Positions 12,780-24,951 of a stretch of 64,000 bases of DNA are shown here, piece by piece. The notes beneath the pieces are model-generated. The model searched no databases. It was given only the letters and a program-made list of their open reading frames with translations, and was not told where the DNA came from. The first letter of the stretch is position 1; every line of letters starts with the position of its first letter. The translations under genes and the position numbers were made by a program. The stretch comes from Peromyscus leucopus (Eukaryota; Chordata; Mammalia; Rodentia; Cricetidae): the NCBI RefSeq assembly GCF_004664715.2, contig NC_051074.1, positions 14,493,178 through 14,557,177 of the forward strand, written 5' to 3'.

Positions 12780-13135
12780 TTCTTGGTTGACGAGGGCAAT
12801 AGCTTGGTTGGTAAAGTGCTTGCCATGCAAGCATAAGGACCTGAGTTGATCCCCAGAAGCTGTATTTTAAAAGCCACACATGGTAACGTGTGCTGACAAT
12901 GCCAGTGCTGGAGAAGCAGAGGTGAGCAAGTATCTTGGGCTTATTGACTAGCCAACCTCACAAGTCAGTGAGTTTCCTGCTACTAAAAGACCCTGTCTCA
13001 CAAAACGAAGTGGAGAGCACTTGGAATGACAACTGACGTTGATCTCTGGCTTCCCCATACACAGTCACACAACTGTCCACATACATGTGCACCCCCACCA
13101 CAAACACATGCATGGATGTACACACACATGCACTA
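12780..13135 (+). mobile_element. B4-type SINE
   Basis: The tRNA/ID-like head 'ggttggtaaagtgcttgcc' and 'atgcaagcataaggacctga' is followed by a B1-like middle ('gaccctgtctcac') and a 'tgatctctggcttcc' tail with 'cacacatgcac'. This order is that of B4. Confidence 0.75.
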
Positions 13136-13257
13136 ATTTTTCTTTTTCACATATTTAATTTTTTCTCTCTCAGGAATTCTTAATTAGGATAGTTCTATGT
13201 TATTCCTCTGGTTTTATCCTTTGTGTATAATTGTTTTTATGTCTGCCTGACTTTTAC

Positions 13258-13380
13258 CTTCCTCCCTCCCTCCCTCCCTCCCTCCCTCCCTCCCTCCCTC
13301 CCTCCCTCCCTCCTTTCCCTTCTCCTCTCCTCTCCTCCCCTCCCCTTCCCTTTCCTTTCCTTTATTCCTCTCTCTCTTTC
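13258..13380. repeat. (TCCC)n and pyrimidine tract
   Basis: About 14 pure tccc units continue into a mixed c/t tract. It is almost wholly pyrimidine over about 120 bp. Confidence 0.93.
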
Positions 13381-15464
13381 TCCTTGACACTTTCTGTGAC
13401 AGTTTATACACTAGTTTGGATCACCTTGGATCTTTCCATTGCATGTATTTTATTATTCAGGTCACATACTGTTTTTTTCCCCCAACATTTGTCTTCTTTA
13501 TACTTAGCACTGACAACTGGCTCTTCTTAACAACTGCTTTTCTGTTTCATATCCTATAAATGTCCTCCTTGACCAATTCAGTGATGTATATTGATCTTAT
13601 TTTAAATTTTAAATGTCTGCTCTCTCAGATGTATTCATTCTACCTTGCTTCTTACAAATTATTCCTACACTGACATTCTCTCCCTGCACTGTTTCCCAAA
13701 TTCTGTATTATTTCGATGAGATGTTAATCTTTTGCTTGGGGATTGCTAAAAATATTTTGAGAAATATGCACTGGAACAAGTTTAAAGCTGCACCCCTCCC
13801 TGGTGTTCCTCCTGGTGAGTGAGGTGGTCATCTTCATGGCAGCACACCTCTTGGGCTGCTACCTTGGTCCGGCTGCTGTGTTTGTGTTGTTTGTTTTCAT
13901 GGCAGGTGACCAAGAATCGCAGAGAATCTCTCAATTATTCTATCAGAGATTTCACTGTTTCTGAGCTCAAAGCTGTGCTATAGTCAGTTACCCCTAAGTA
14001 TATGCAGGGCATCGTCTGTGAATATGGAGAGATCTATGCCTCCATCCAGGTGGGCACATCTCATTGACTGTCTATAACAGGAGCTGTCAACTTCGTAGTA
14101 TTCATTGATATTGAGGTAGAACAAGGCTTGCCAGGAGCACATGAATGACAAAGTCAATGATAAATATCTCACCCCAGCCTATTTCTCACACAAGATACTG
14201 AGCCCTCATCTGTTATTTTAATGTAATTCCCACTCTGTAACAAATACAAGCATGACATCATCCTTTTCTGTCTCTTTCTTTATTATTTTTTGATATCTCA
14301 GATCCACAATTTACCTTCTGCTTTGAAGGTGTCTCTAGTGTTGAGTCTGAGGATTGGCAAAGACAGGGGGTTATGGGTTTGTTTGTTTGTTCTTTTCTTT
14401 TTTTGAGAGGAAAGTTAAGGTTGAACCAGGATTATAACAGAGTAAAACCCACTCGTCCAAGTAACTCCCAGGAGCAATGAGCTCAAGCTGGGATATACAA
14501 GTCACTTTTCTCCAACTGTCAATGTCATGTGACCATTTTATCAGGAGCCAGACACTCCGCTATTCAAGTTTCAGAGATGTTCTCTGTTTTCCTTTCATTT
14601 CCAGGAATGGTTAAGTATTATAAACAACATTAAGCTTTTTGGAACAAAATTAAAAAAAAAAACCACTAGGAATAAAAGTATTAGGAAAATATTATTTAAC
14701 ACAAAAATGTAAATTACAAGGAATTATCTATGAGAACAGCTAAGTACAAAAATAATGCATAACATTGCCTTACTGTCTTCCACTATCAACTTATTAGTGT
14801 AATTATGATAACAAAGCTGCATTCCTAAGCCGTGCTTCAGAAAGGGTAACTTTTTAGGATAAGACCTTTGAGAGTTACTGCACATGCTACCTGATAATGA
14901 CCTTGCATTCCTGGCAGACCTGGTACACATCTCACAGAGCAATAAAGCAAATTCTGCCTGAAAACAATTCGGAATAGTTAAGCAGAATGCACTTGTCGGT
15001 GGTTTTCAAATGTTAGCCTGTATGGGAGAACTCTTAGCTCTGGGTAACCCCAAAGCATGAAAGAAGTCTATTGACACAAGCCAGGGCACCTGAGGCTTAT
15101 TCCCAATGTTCATTTTAAGTAATATCTCATTGTCTAACAATGATTCAGGAGCATCACAGCATCCATATAGCTTTCAGGAATAAGATACCACATCAGATAA
15201 TCCTGTGACAGAACAAAGCATTTTCTAGTTGAATGTGTTTATCTATGAGACTTGAAGGACTTCTAACGTGGTGATGAAGAACATTGTTTTTCAGAGAGAA
15301 CAATGGCATAAATCTCTCCACAAGTTTACTGTGAATGGACGCCAGGGTGCAGGGGGTGCACCACTACTGTGGTGGTTCCATCTGTGATGGAACTATTTGA
15401 CACACAGTTCTCAGGTGGTCCTAAGAGAATCTCTAAAAGCTTCAGTCCTGTGATGTCTGTCTCG

Positions 15465-15465
<1 letters not shown>
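13381..15465. other. Intron, nothing recognised
   Basis: No named repeat. The stretch at about 13800-14200 has a slightly protein-like plus frame broken by several stops. I could not assign it. Confidence 0.4.

Positions 15466-15512
<47 letters not shown>
15466..15512. repeat. (CA)n microsatellite
   Basis: A pure run of about 22 CA units, 390 bp from the central PDZ exon. Confidence 0.95.
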
Positions 15513-15517
<5 letters not shown>

Positions 15518-15903
15518 ACCACAGTAAAAACCCGAGATTTTTACCTCTACAAACTTTCTTTGTTAAGAAATAGAAAAAATGAAGGGAAGGAGCACATGTA
15601 AAAAGAACTGAAAATAAATAGTAAACAAATACTTATGATGAAAATATCTTTGTTTCTTAATTAAAGAAATGTTTTGGTAGTGAAGTGTATTTTGCCTTCT
15701 GACAAAATATTTTACGGGTGATGATGAATACAAAGTGTGTATGACTTAGAAATGAGGTTTAATTACTAGGATAAAACATCATGTTGATCACAGTGCAGTA
15801 AAGGCATCCCTCCACATCTGCCACCTTCTCACATTCAAACTTCCTGTGTATTGAGCGCTCAGCATTTTCGGTGAACTCTGGAGTCTGTAATTGGCCCACT
15901 TAC

Positions 15904-16014
15904 CTTTCTTTGCAAGGTGCACAGCTTCTGCATGCTCAACACTGGTGACCTCAGTGCCATTGACAGACAGCACCACGTCTCCAATCTGGAGTCCAGCTTC
16001 CTCAGCAGCACTGT
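15904..16014 (-). CDS. Pdzph1: Pdzph1 exon, central PDZ domain
   Basis: A 111-bp exon, phase 1 at both ends, with acceptor catctgtctccttacag at 16015 and donor GCAAAGAAAG|gtaagt at 15903. It encodes the PDZ core: SAAEEAGLQIGDVVLSVNG is the usual 'A..AGL..GD.I..VNG' block, followed by VEHAEAVHLAKK, the second helix. The His in EHAEAV falls at the first position of that helix, which in class I PDZ domains contacts Ser or Thr at ligand position -2. A class I preference is therefore inferred. The first codon is completed across the splice as Asn. Confidence 0.9.
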
Positions 16015-16319
16015 CTGTAAGGAGACAGATGACAACAGTCTCCTTGACAGAGGGTCCCAAATTGAGTATCCTGCTGTTTGTACTTTTTAGAAAAGACTCT
16101 TTTTCTACAGGGCCTTTTCACCCTCCCCAACTTTAGACAATTGCTTGTGTCATTAATGAGAAAGAAAATGCTCTCCTTGCGGCCTCCCTTTCATTTCTAG
16201 GACTTAGACATTCAGCCAGGCATTTGAGTGGCTCCTTTGCAATACAATAGCAAAGCGGCTCTGAAACTCAATCTATTCATCCCCGAGAAGGGTGAACTAG
16301 TGCTTCTCATTCCCCATTG

Positions 16320-16445
16320 CTGTGAGGTCTCTTTGTAACCCTGAGAAAATCACTTAACCTCAATATCTTCATCTATAAAAAGGGGGCTGGGGGCAGAGCC
16401 TCTCTGCAGGACCGTTCAGGGAACAAGTAATTGAAATACTTATGA
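16320..16445 (+). mobile_element. MIR fragment
   Basis: The core 'aaaatcacttaacctcaata' and 'tcttcatctataaaaaggg' is the conserved MIR core in plus orientation. Confidence 0.7.
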
Positions 16446-16934
16446 AGTTGTGGCAAAAACAGATCTTGGAGTAGTTGGGAGGCGGGTGAGAAAAGAGCGA
16501 GCGAAAGAACTGCTTTTACTTGCATTGTTTAGGCTCCTTCCTGAGTCTTTTCAGATAGGAAACAGAAAATAGTCTCAGCTTTATGGTCCTTAGCTGTAGA
16601 AGACTAAAGGCCCTGGCCAATGGATATTTTGTTCCTTGAATGTCTATTACTTTCATTTTGCAGTACACCCATAAAGAATCAATATGCTATTTTAACGTTA
16701 ATTTATTTTAAACAACATGGTCTCCTATAGATTTGGTCAAAATTCTTCTGACAGCAAGCAGTTGCATTCTGCTTTTTCTTTATTCATTCATTTTAAACTC
16801 CTTTTCTCTCTCTTTGATGTGCAAGCTGAGCAATAGCAAGTTTTAAATATGTAGAACATCACTGACCTCCTCAACGAATATTCATTTTAAATGTTACTTT
16901 TCAAGTTTCATTTTATTTTACTATGCTTTATTTT

Positions 16935-17150
16935 ATTTTGCTATGTTTTTATATATGTGGATGTTTTGCCTGCATGCATGTCTGTGCACCAAGTGGATGT
17001 TTGGTGTCTGCAGAGGCAGAAGAAAGTATCAGATCCCTGGAACTGGAGTTACAGATGGTTGTGAGCCAGCACGTGTATGCTGGGAATTGAACCAGCATCA
17101 TCTGAAAGAGCAGCCAGTGTTCTTAAGCACTGATCCATCTCTCTAGCCCC
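16935..17150 (-). mobile_element. B2/B3 SINE
   Basis: The reverse complement begins 'ggggctagagagatggatca' and ends in the 'caggcaaaacatcc' region, giving the full B2/B3 order. The A/T-rich tail is at the low-coordinate end. Confidence 0.85.
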
Positions 17151-17189
17151 AAAGAATTTTAATTTATTTTTTTACTTTTTTTATATGTT

Positions 17190-17335
17190 GGTTCTTTAAG
17201 ATGGGGTTTCTCTGTGTACCCCTAGCTGTCCCAGAACTCCTTCTGTAGATCAAGCTGGCCTTGAACTCACAGAGATCTGCCTGCCTCTGCCTCCAGAGTG
17301 CTGGGGTTAAAGGTATACATCACAATGCCTGGTCA
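17190..17335 (-). mobile_element. B1 SINE
   Basis: 'gatggggtttctctgtgta', 'ctggccttgaactcacagag' and 'agtgctggggttaaaggta' are the reverse complement of B1. It lies next to the B2 in the same orientation. Confidence 0.85.
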
Positions 17336-17339
17336 AGAA

Positions 17340-19020
17340 TGTTATTTTTAAAATACGACTCAGTTGCTGAGGGCAACATGATGTAGAATATTTTCATTAA
17401 TGACTACAGTTCATCTGAATCTGTTTTAATGGTAGGGAAGTCTCTGACTTATAATCCATGGCTCCTTCAATCCAGAAAGCAATCTTTGACACTCCCGTTC
17501 ATTTATATACTATTCTACTTGGAGTAATGTTGCATCTCATGGCATGCTTGATCATTTGAATCTATTGCAGTAAATACATCTTAAAGGGCTTAGAGAATCT
17601 GTTTATGGCATTGCAAATAACAACATAGATCCAGTGAAGTTTCTTATTATTTTCTATGTTCACCATAATACCAGCTACTGTCTTACAGGTTAACAGTCAT
17701 TCAACAAACACACATTGGATGAATAAACGAACCACTCCAAATCATATGCTATAGTTCTTTTCATCAAGAACCTTTAATTTTACTGGTAATGAAAAGAGAA
17801 GCAGCACTAAAAAAGAAAACTACACTTGTAGTATAGAAAGGACAGATCTAAGACATGTCACAAAGACAGTATGTGCTGTGATTGGGGAAAAGGAATTCTT
17901 ACTCCAACTTGGAGTATTTATAAAGTGTTTTCAGAAAAAGGAGAATCTGGCCTGATATTAATGAATAAGTGAATTATGTTTCATGAGTATTAGGTAGGCC
18001 AAAGTGGTGAAGGCTGCTAGGTTTACATAAGCCTAATTCCTCTGCTGTCTGGGCTCACAGTTGGCCAGTTTTTTCCAGATTCCTTTGCTGTTGGGCATGC
18101 AATCTGAAAAAGCCCTACCCACTGGAATGTGAACAGAAGTGGTGTTCTAGGCCGAAACCCTAACTACACAGGAGGGCCACCCTTTCTTTCTCCTATTTTC
18201 ATCTGTCTAGCAGGTGCCAGTGACTTTGGGGTTCCAGGGGTTGATAGATTCGTAAGGAAAATGGAACCCAGATCATGAAACATTGTGTGGGGTAAAACTA
18301 TCTCCAATTAAGAACATCTACATTAGACTACTACCATGACTAATAACCTTTTATTTTGTTTGTCTTGATGAGGGCATATCTTTTTATTGCCAAAGTTAGC
18401 ATCATTTCAAAATACCAACATACCCCAAACAGTAAGTATTCTGAGCAAAGGTATGCATAACTTTCCAAAAGTTAGTGACTCAAGTCAGCTAGTGTAGAGG
18501 CTGTAGATCAGTGGACATTGACCTTGGTGATAATATAAGGGATGTGGCCAAAGGAGGAAGGTTGTTTTAGGCGAAGATGCAGAATTGTACTGGATCCTCT
18601 GACATTAGAGAGATATGAAATATCATAAGCATAAAACAGGTAAATTGTTTTATATCTTAGGCTTTAGGAAGATTAATTTAGGATAGAGAGATTAAGTTAA
18701 ACAGATCAGCATGGATATTATTACTAGAATTTGTACAACCCTATAACATAACTCTAAAGATTAGTAGAAGCATAACAATCTTTCACATGACCTGAAATGC
18801 TCTTTAGAATTCATTTGGATACCTGTCTATCTATCCTTAATGAAACATAAACATATCATCAGCAAGTGAAATTTCTCATTTGTTTATTATGGTATTTTAT
18901 ATATTCAGAATAACTTCTAATATATGGAGGAAAAAACACTGGTTAAATGTGTGTTTGCTTTTATATACACTGAAATAACCACGGAGTATATAATCTTAAA
19001 TATTTATTGGGGTGAATTAA
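17340..19020. other. Intron, nothing firmly recognised
   Basis: A short L2- or MIR-like piece may lie near 17660-17735 ('cattcaacaaacacacattg'). Nothing else could be named. Confidence 0.4.
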
Positions 19021-19024
19021 AAAT

Positions 19025-19105
19025 ATTTTGGGGGATGGAGGGGAAGCACAGTGGTAGACTGCTTGTCTAGCATGAGTGAACCTCAGGGTTCATTCCAGGT
19101 ATAAT
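19025..19105 (+). mobile_element. ID-type SINE fragment
   Basis: 'agcacagtggtagactgctt' and 'gtctagcatgagtgaacctc' are close to the tRNA-Ala-derived ID core. Confidence 0.6.
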
Positions 19106-19334
19106 AGAAAAGAGAGAGGATTTGAAGCATAGATATTGAAGAAGCATAGGTATTAAGATAGAACCAACAAGCAGATTCAACACTCAGACAATGTAAGGAG
19201 AGAAGTATAGAGCACTGAAGATAAAAGTCAAAGAATAGTTACGATTAGTAAGAGAGAGAGAGGGGTGGCTGGACAAAGGAAAACAAAAATAAAAACAGAT
19301 AGATCTTAAAAAAATATAGTCAATAGAGATTACA

Positions 19335-19650
19335 ATGAAGACAGGGCTTAGCTGGTAAAATACAGACTGCAGACCTGACCTTGGATCCCCAGCATCTGCA
19401 CAAAAACCTAGGCATGGCTATATGCAGCTCTTAATCTCAGTGTCGGGGATAGATACACAGGAAGCATCTCAGGGGCTCCAAGCCTGTCAGTCTGTCCAAA
19501 TCGGTGAACTCAAGGTTCAGTGAAAGACTTGTCTCAAAAAGTGAGGTAGAAAGCAAGTGAGGAAGACATGTGATATTGACTCTGGCTTCTACATTCATGA
19601 GCACATATGTGCTTGCACAATTATACACATGCATGCACATGGACACATAT
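19335..19650 (+). mobile_element. B4-type SINE
   Basis: An ID-like head ('cttagctggtaaaatacaga', 'ccttggatccccagcatct') is followed by a B1-like middle ('gacttgtctcaaaaagtgag') and the B4 tail 'tgactctggcttct' with 'gcacatatgtgcttgcac'. Confidence 0.7.
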
Positions 19651-19654
19651 GGGT

Positions 19655-19745
19655 GCACAGAGAGAGGGATGGAGGGAGAGAGAGACAGAGACAGACAGAC
19701 AGAAAGAGACAGAGACAAAGGCAGAGAGACACAGAGAGAAGGAAA
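19655..19745. repeat. Purine-rich (GA/GACA) repeat
   Basis: A gagaga/gacaga-rich tract that follows the B4 tail. Confidence 0.8.
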
Positions 19746-20479
19746 TGATATCCAAGATGAAGAGAATGTCAGCAGTTCTATATTGAGGCCATAAAGGTAA
19801 CTCTAACATCATCATTAATCTTAGTCTGTTCAAGACATTAAGAAAATGAGGACTAACTAAAGCTTATGGGAGAATAAGGGAAGTAGAAGGAATTTGAGAA
19901 TTTGTGCTAATCAATACGTTAAATGATTGACTAGATAAGTCATTAAACATTACAAAATCTAAATCCAAGTACATGTTAAATAGAACGTTTTCTAAGTAAC
20001 TTTTGCTTTAAAATAATTTTTTACTTAAAGACTCCATTACTATGAGGATTGCTCTATTCTGATTATACAATTTGAAGTTTTTACTGTATTTTTGCATGGG
20101 TATTCTGGATTCCTTTGTATTCTTGTCAGTATTTGTTATTTGATCTTTTATGATAATCATACTTGTGAGAAAAATTAGTAAGTCTGTGGTTTTTCTTTCT
20201 CTGGTGAGTACTGATGCTGAGCACTGTCAATTTGCTTATTGATTATTATCTTATTCAGGTAAGTATCTATACAACTCCTCTGTTCATTTTAAATTGTGTT
20301 ACCTCTATATTATTGGTTATTATACCAAGTAAATAGTTGTTGGCAGGGGATTATGGTTTGCCACTCTTGTGGCTGATTTATAAAACGCCTTTTCATTTTG
20401 AATAGTGGGCACTGGTGGTGGTAGTCTGCACTGTCATACATCTTACAAGGTTCACCTCTATCTACTAATGATGCTGGAG

Positions 20480-20789
20480 TGTAGTGGGTAGCCATTCCAG
20501 CTTTGACCTGGAAGTTCCAACCCCCATTGAGGCTTCGGTAACTGTCATGCCTACAAGGCGGGGCCAAGAGAGGATCCTGAAGACCCGCGATCCAGATGCA
20601 CCCCTTTCATTTGGTGCCTGGACCCTGGATGCTGGAGGTAGACTGAGCAGAGTTCTCCAGAGAACACCACTGGACTGTGCTACATCTTTCCCAGACCCTG
20701 CAACCTACCTATCCCTTCACTTGTAAGTTATGCCACTAAATAAACCTCCCTTTTAACTACGTGGAGAGACCTTAACAATTTCACCAATA
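20480..20789 (+). mobile_element. Solo LTR, family A copy 1
   Basis: A 310-bp LTR beginning TGTAGTGGGTAGCC and ending TTTCACCAATA, with perfect 6-bp target duplications CTGGAG at 20474-20479 and 20790-20795. A polyadenylation signal (aataaa) lies about 60 bp before the end. The 6-bp duplication points to a class II (ERVK-like) element. No internal retroviral sequence is present, so it is a solo LTR. It ends in TA rather than the usual CA. Confidence 0.88.
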
Positions 20790-21874
20790 CTGGAGTTGTA
20801 GTACAAGGGCTTCATTGAGGCCAAAGAAAGTTGAAAGTGACTTGGTAATACACCACACAAATGTTTGCCCTATTTGACTTCGGTTTTGGTGCCAAAGTGT
20901 TCAACATAAATTGCTCAGGAAGGTATGAAGTAGTAGGAAAACAAGAGTATGACTTTCTAAATTTGCAGTTCCCTCCAAATAGATACACTTCTAAGGTTAT
21001 TAGAAAAAGCTTGATGAGAAGATCCTGTCATGCATATTTACATATAATGTAGATTCTGAAAGCCTTGTACTTAAAAAAAAAAAAAAAAAAGAGCTTGTAT
21101 TTTTCACTTTTAAATTTGCACTCTAACAGTAGCACTTTCAATTCTGGAGCTTCAGTAACATGGGCCTCCTCATCACTTCCTCGCTTGCTTATCCTGTCTT
21201 AAATGTATAGTTTTCTTTCTGAGTTTGCTTGCTATCAAAGTTGAAACATCTGTTTCTTTTGTTTATGCCAACAGATCTCACAGGCACTTAGGCTTTCAAG
21301 AAACCATTCATGCAGATGCCAGCCGGGTGTGGGCAATTAGTTGCATAAGTGCCAAGCGAGCTCACACTCTGTATACTTATGGATAATCATTTCCACCCCA
21401 CCTACAGGTCTCTTCTCTTTATCTTTTTTATCTTCAGTGTGTAATTAAGCCTCTCTACTGCATCCAGAACAATGTTTTATAGTATGAATAAGATTCTCAG
21501 AAGGGCTGAAAATATGTGTAATTTTAAAGTCCCTCAACCCCTCATTTAGTAGATTTGAGTAGACAATGGATTTCAGAGGGATTCTCAGCACTGAGAAATA
21601 CATTTAAGAAAAAAATGAGAGAGCTACACTCAGCAGCTAGGCGAATCCCTGCCAGGGCAGTACTTTCTGATGTTGAATAAAATCCTGGGTTAACTATGCA
21701 TTGTCTGTCAAATCTCTGTGACAGAAAAGACACTTCAGCCTTCTTATTGCAAAATACCTTAGCGCCCCCTGATTTACAAGTTTCCCACAGAGCACATGGA
21801 GTTATTTGTTTTGTATTAGAACAACAAGGATACAGTTAACCATTAAATTGAATAGTCACAAAGATATCAGAACT

Positions 21875-22360
21875 TGTGATGGTGAATGTTCATGATGAAA
21901 TTGACTGGATTTACCAAGGAGACACAGTGCTGGGGTTTAGATGAATGTGTATAGTACAATTCTGTCTATTGGTTTGGGTCTCAGATTGAATAAAGTGGAG
22001 AAGCAGGGAGGAGGGAGAGAGGGAAGGAAGGAAGGTAGGGAGGGAGGGAGGGAGGGGAGTGAGAGGGACAGAGGCAGACAGAGATAGACAGACAAAGAAA
22101 GAGTCAGACAGAGAGACATGTCAAGCAGCTAAGCATCAACTCTTATCCTTCATTGCTTACTGGTCTTCCCAGACATGAGGAGTCTTAGTCCCATACTCCT
22201 GCCTCTGTGGCCTATATCAAAACTTCCTAGCCATCACAACCACTATCATACCTTCCCAGCTACCTTGGCCTGTATCATGGCCTTCTCTGCCCCCATGGAC
22301 CGTACCATGCCTTCCCTGCCACCATGGACTGTATCAAGACTTCCCAGCTACTATGGCCTG
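21875..22360 (+). mobile_element. ERVL/MaLR-type LTR, left part (interrupted)
   Basis: It starts TGTGATGGTGAATG and includes 'gaaattgactggattta' and 'gggtctcagattgaataaag', then repeated 'ccatggactgtatcaagac'-type segments. It breaks off at 22360 and resumes at 29651 with the same kind of repeated segment, so the provirus at 22361-29650 landed inside it. A purine-rich microsatellite occupies about 22005-22100. Confidence 0.65.
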
Positions 22361-22508
22361 TGTATTGGTCAGAATTCTCTAGGGGAATAGAATATGCAGA
22401 AAGAATATGGGGTTTAGATGAATGTGTGAGTACTAGTCCATCCATTGGCTTGGGTCTCAAATTGAGTAAAAAGAGAAGGGGGAGAGGAGGTAGAGAAGGA
22501 AGGAGGGA

Positions 22509-22572
<64 letters not shown>

Positions 22573-23152
22573 AAGCAGCTAAATATCAACTCTCATCTGT
22601 TATTGCTTTCTGATCTGCCCAGATACTAGAAGTCCTAGGCCTACTCCCAAACACATATATGTACATTTATATGGCTATGTGTGTGTTCATTTCTTATATA
22701 TAACATATGCACTCATTCATGTATATTTATATATATTTATTTATTATATATTAATTTTCTTTTTACTTGACATCTGCAGGTTGTCACTCTTCTCACTTGC
22801 CAGAGAATGTGTTTTGTTCAACAGCTGTTCTAGCATCTAAAGAATATCATTTATTTTGAGATGAATAATTTTGCCCTGAGATTCATTAAACTCTAGCTCT
22901 TTCTCTTACATATATGGTAGAGAGAGCACAAGCAGGCAAAAAGAGCAAGCTTCCTTCTTCTGTTTCCTTTATATACATTGTTAGGAGAAGATTGCAAGTA
23001 GATCTTCCTACCTCAAAAGATCCAGATTAAAAGTGTTTTTTCCCACTTCAAATGATTTAGTTAGGAAAAAAACTTTCACAGGTATATCCAGTTATTTGGG
23101 TTTTAATTAATTCCAGATGTAGTCAAATTGACAACCAAAAATAGCCATCACA
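22361..23152 (-). mobile_element. ERVL 3' LTR
   Basis: In element sense it begins TGTGATGGCTATTTTTGG and ends GACCAATACA. Its first part matches the 5' LTR (for example 'aaatcatttgaagtgg' and 'ggatcttttgaggt'). The part at about 22405-22900 does not match and looks replaced or inserted. Confidence 0.75.
22511..22570. repeat. (GA)n microsatellite
   Basis: A pure run of about 30 GA units inside the ERVL 3' LTR. Confidence 0.95.
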
Positions 23153-23166
23153 ATTCCACCCCTTGT
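23153..23166 (-). other. ERVL polypurine tract
   Basis: In element sense, 'aaggggtggaat' lies directly before the 3' LTR start, the expected place for the plus-strand primer. Confidence 0.6.
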
Positions 23167-23498
23167 CAACTTTACACACAGTCATATCTTCTGATGTCAT
23201 GCATGCTTAATTTCCAAATGAAACCAATAAACAGGACATAATTATGTCAAACAGGATATAAGTATCCCTTGTATAAAACACAAACACACTATAAATTCTA
23301 GAATAGGTGGCAATGCCCTGTGAGGGACATTCTTTTAGTATCTCAAACTTAAATATGATAACCATTGAAACTCTCTTAACTGGTGTTATATTGTATGATA
23401 AAGATTCAAGGATAGAAAACATAAATATCTGTGCAAAACATATTTTCAACTAAATATAAAAGAAACACTCATGTCAATTATAATCTTTTTGCAGCTGG

Positions 23499-23979
23499 TC
23501 ACATGGACAGCTGGTATTTATAGCTACCTTCTTCTGCTACCCATTCTGTATTTCTCCCACCCTCAGCAAGCACTTCAGCTGGTCTTGGTTCTTTTCTTGG
23601 AGGAATGACCCATACCTTCAATCCTGAAAGGTCTATAACATTGCCATTCTGGATTAGGCTGCTGTAGTTTCTCAACGATTTCAATCAAAGGACATGACAA
23701 CACAAAGAGATGCCCTAAAGAATTTCCTCTACCCCAGTCATACTCTTTCTTACAACAATTGTGGAGAAGAAATCCAATTTCATCTTGGTAATATGGATCA
23801 ATCACACACTCTAACTCTGTTATTCCTTTCCTGGCCTGTTGGTTTGTGGACATCAGAAGCCCAAAGTGGTCAGGGGGAAGTGTGAGTTTCCAGTTCAATG
23901 GATGTTTGCTGTGTTTCCTGGCAGGAGTACTGCCTCCCTCTGGAACAAAAACTTCTAGGTCAGCAGAGCTTAAGGTCAC
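23499..23979 (-). pseudogene. ERVL dUTPase-like remnant
   Basis: Two overlapping minus-strand frames (23979-23575 and 23684-23499) together resemble the dUTPase domain that ERVL elements carry at the end of pol. CVIDPYYQDEIG looks like the catalytic motif 3 region, and a Gly/Pro-rich C-terminal arm follows in the other frame. The switch of frame near 23600-23680 breaks it. Confidence 0.65.
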
Positions 23980-24574
23980 AGAAACAGACAGTAAAAACTT
24001 GGTAGTGGGTCATTGGGAGTGATCATGAGTGGAACTATTCCCCTTTCCACTCCCTGACCAGTGGATCCTGGCTGTGGAGAAATTGTACCATATCTTCGAA
24101 GCTGATTCAAAGAATATACCACCTTCTGGAGAGCCCTACCCTGTCCCTCCAGGCTGCTGCCACCCAATCAGCATTGTAACTGTGTCACTGTGTCTCATAA
24201 AGGCCACTACATTTTTATACCATGGCAGCTCCTTCAGGAGGATGGGCAACATGGTAAGACCAGTGGATTCTGTAAATCATGGGGCCACTAAATTACTTTT
24301 CTGTCTGTGAAGTGAGTTCCCTGGTCAGAAGCAGTAGTGTATGGAATACCATGATGGTGTATAAAGCATTCTATAAGTCCACAGATGGTGGTTTTGGCAT
24401 AAGCAGTATATGCAAGAAAGGCAAACCCATACCCAGACTAAGTATCTACTCCAGTAAGGACAAAGTGTTGTCATTTCCATGGACAAAGTGGTCCCATGTA
24501 GTCAGCTTGTCACCATATCACTGGCTGGTCATTAGGAGAAATGGTGCCATATCTGGGGCTCAGTGTTGGCCTGA

Positions 24575-24879
24575 TGTAGTGGGTAGCCGTTCCAGCTTTG
24601 ACCTGGAAGTTCCAACCCCCATTGAGGCTTCAGTAATGGTCATGCCTACAAGGTGGGGCTGAGAGAAGACACTGAAAACCCGAGATCCGGATGCGCAGGC
24701 TTTCTTGGTTCCTGGCCCCTGGACGCTGGTGGTAGACCGAGCAGAGTTCTCCAGAGAACACCGCTGGACTGTGCTACACCTTTCCCAGACCCTGTAAACT
24801 ATCCCTTCACTTGTAAGTTACCCTGCAAAATAAATCTCCCTTTTAGCTATGTGGAGTGTCCATTATAATTTCACCAATA
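24575..24879 (+). mobile_element. Solo LTR, family A copy 2 (nested in ERVL)
   Basis: A 305-bp copy with the same ends as family A copy 1. The left flank is GCCTGA and the right flank GCCTCTGA, consistent with a 6-bp target duplication changed by a 2-bp insertion. It lies inside the ERVL pol remnant in the opposite orientation, so it is younger than the provirus. Confidence 0.85.
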
Positions 24880-24951
24880 GCCTCTGATGTTAGTAGATCT
24901 GGCACTCAGCAGCTGTAGCCATATCAACCTTGGTGGTAGCAGTACATTTTG

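Noticed and set aside
13800..14200. Possible decayed processed pseudogene on the plus strand
   Set aside because: One frame reads in a protein-like way for stretches but has several stops, no poly-A tail and no gene I could name.
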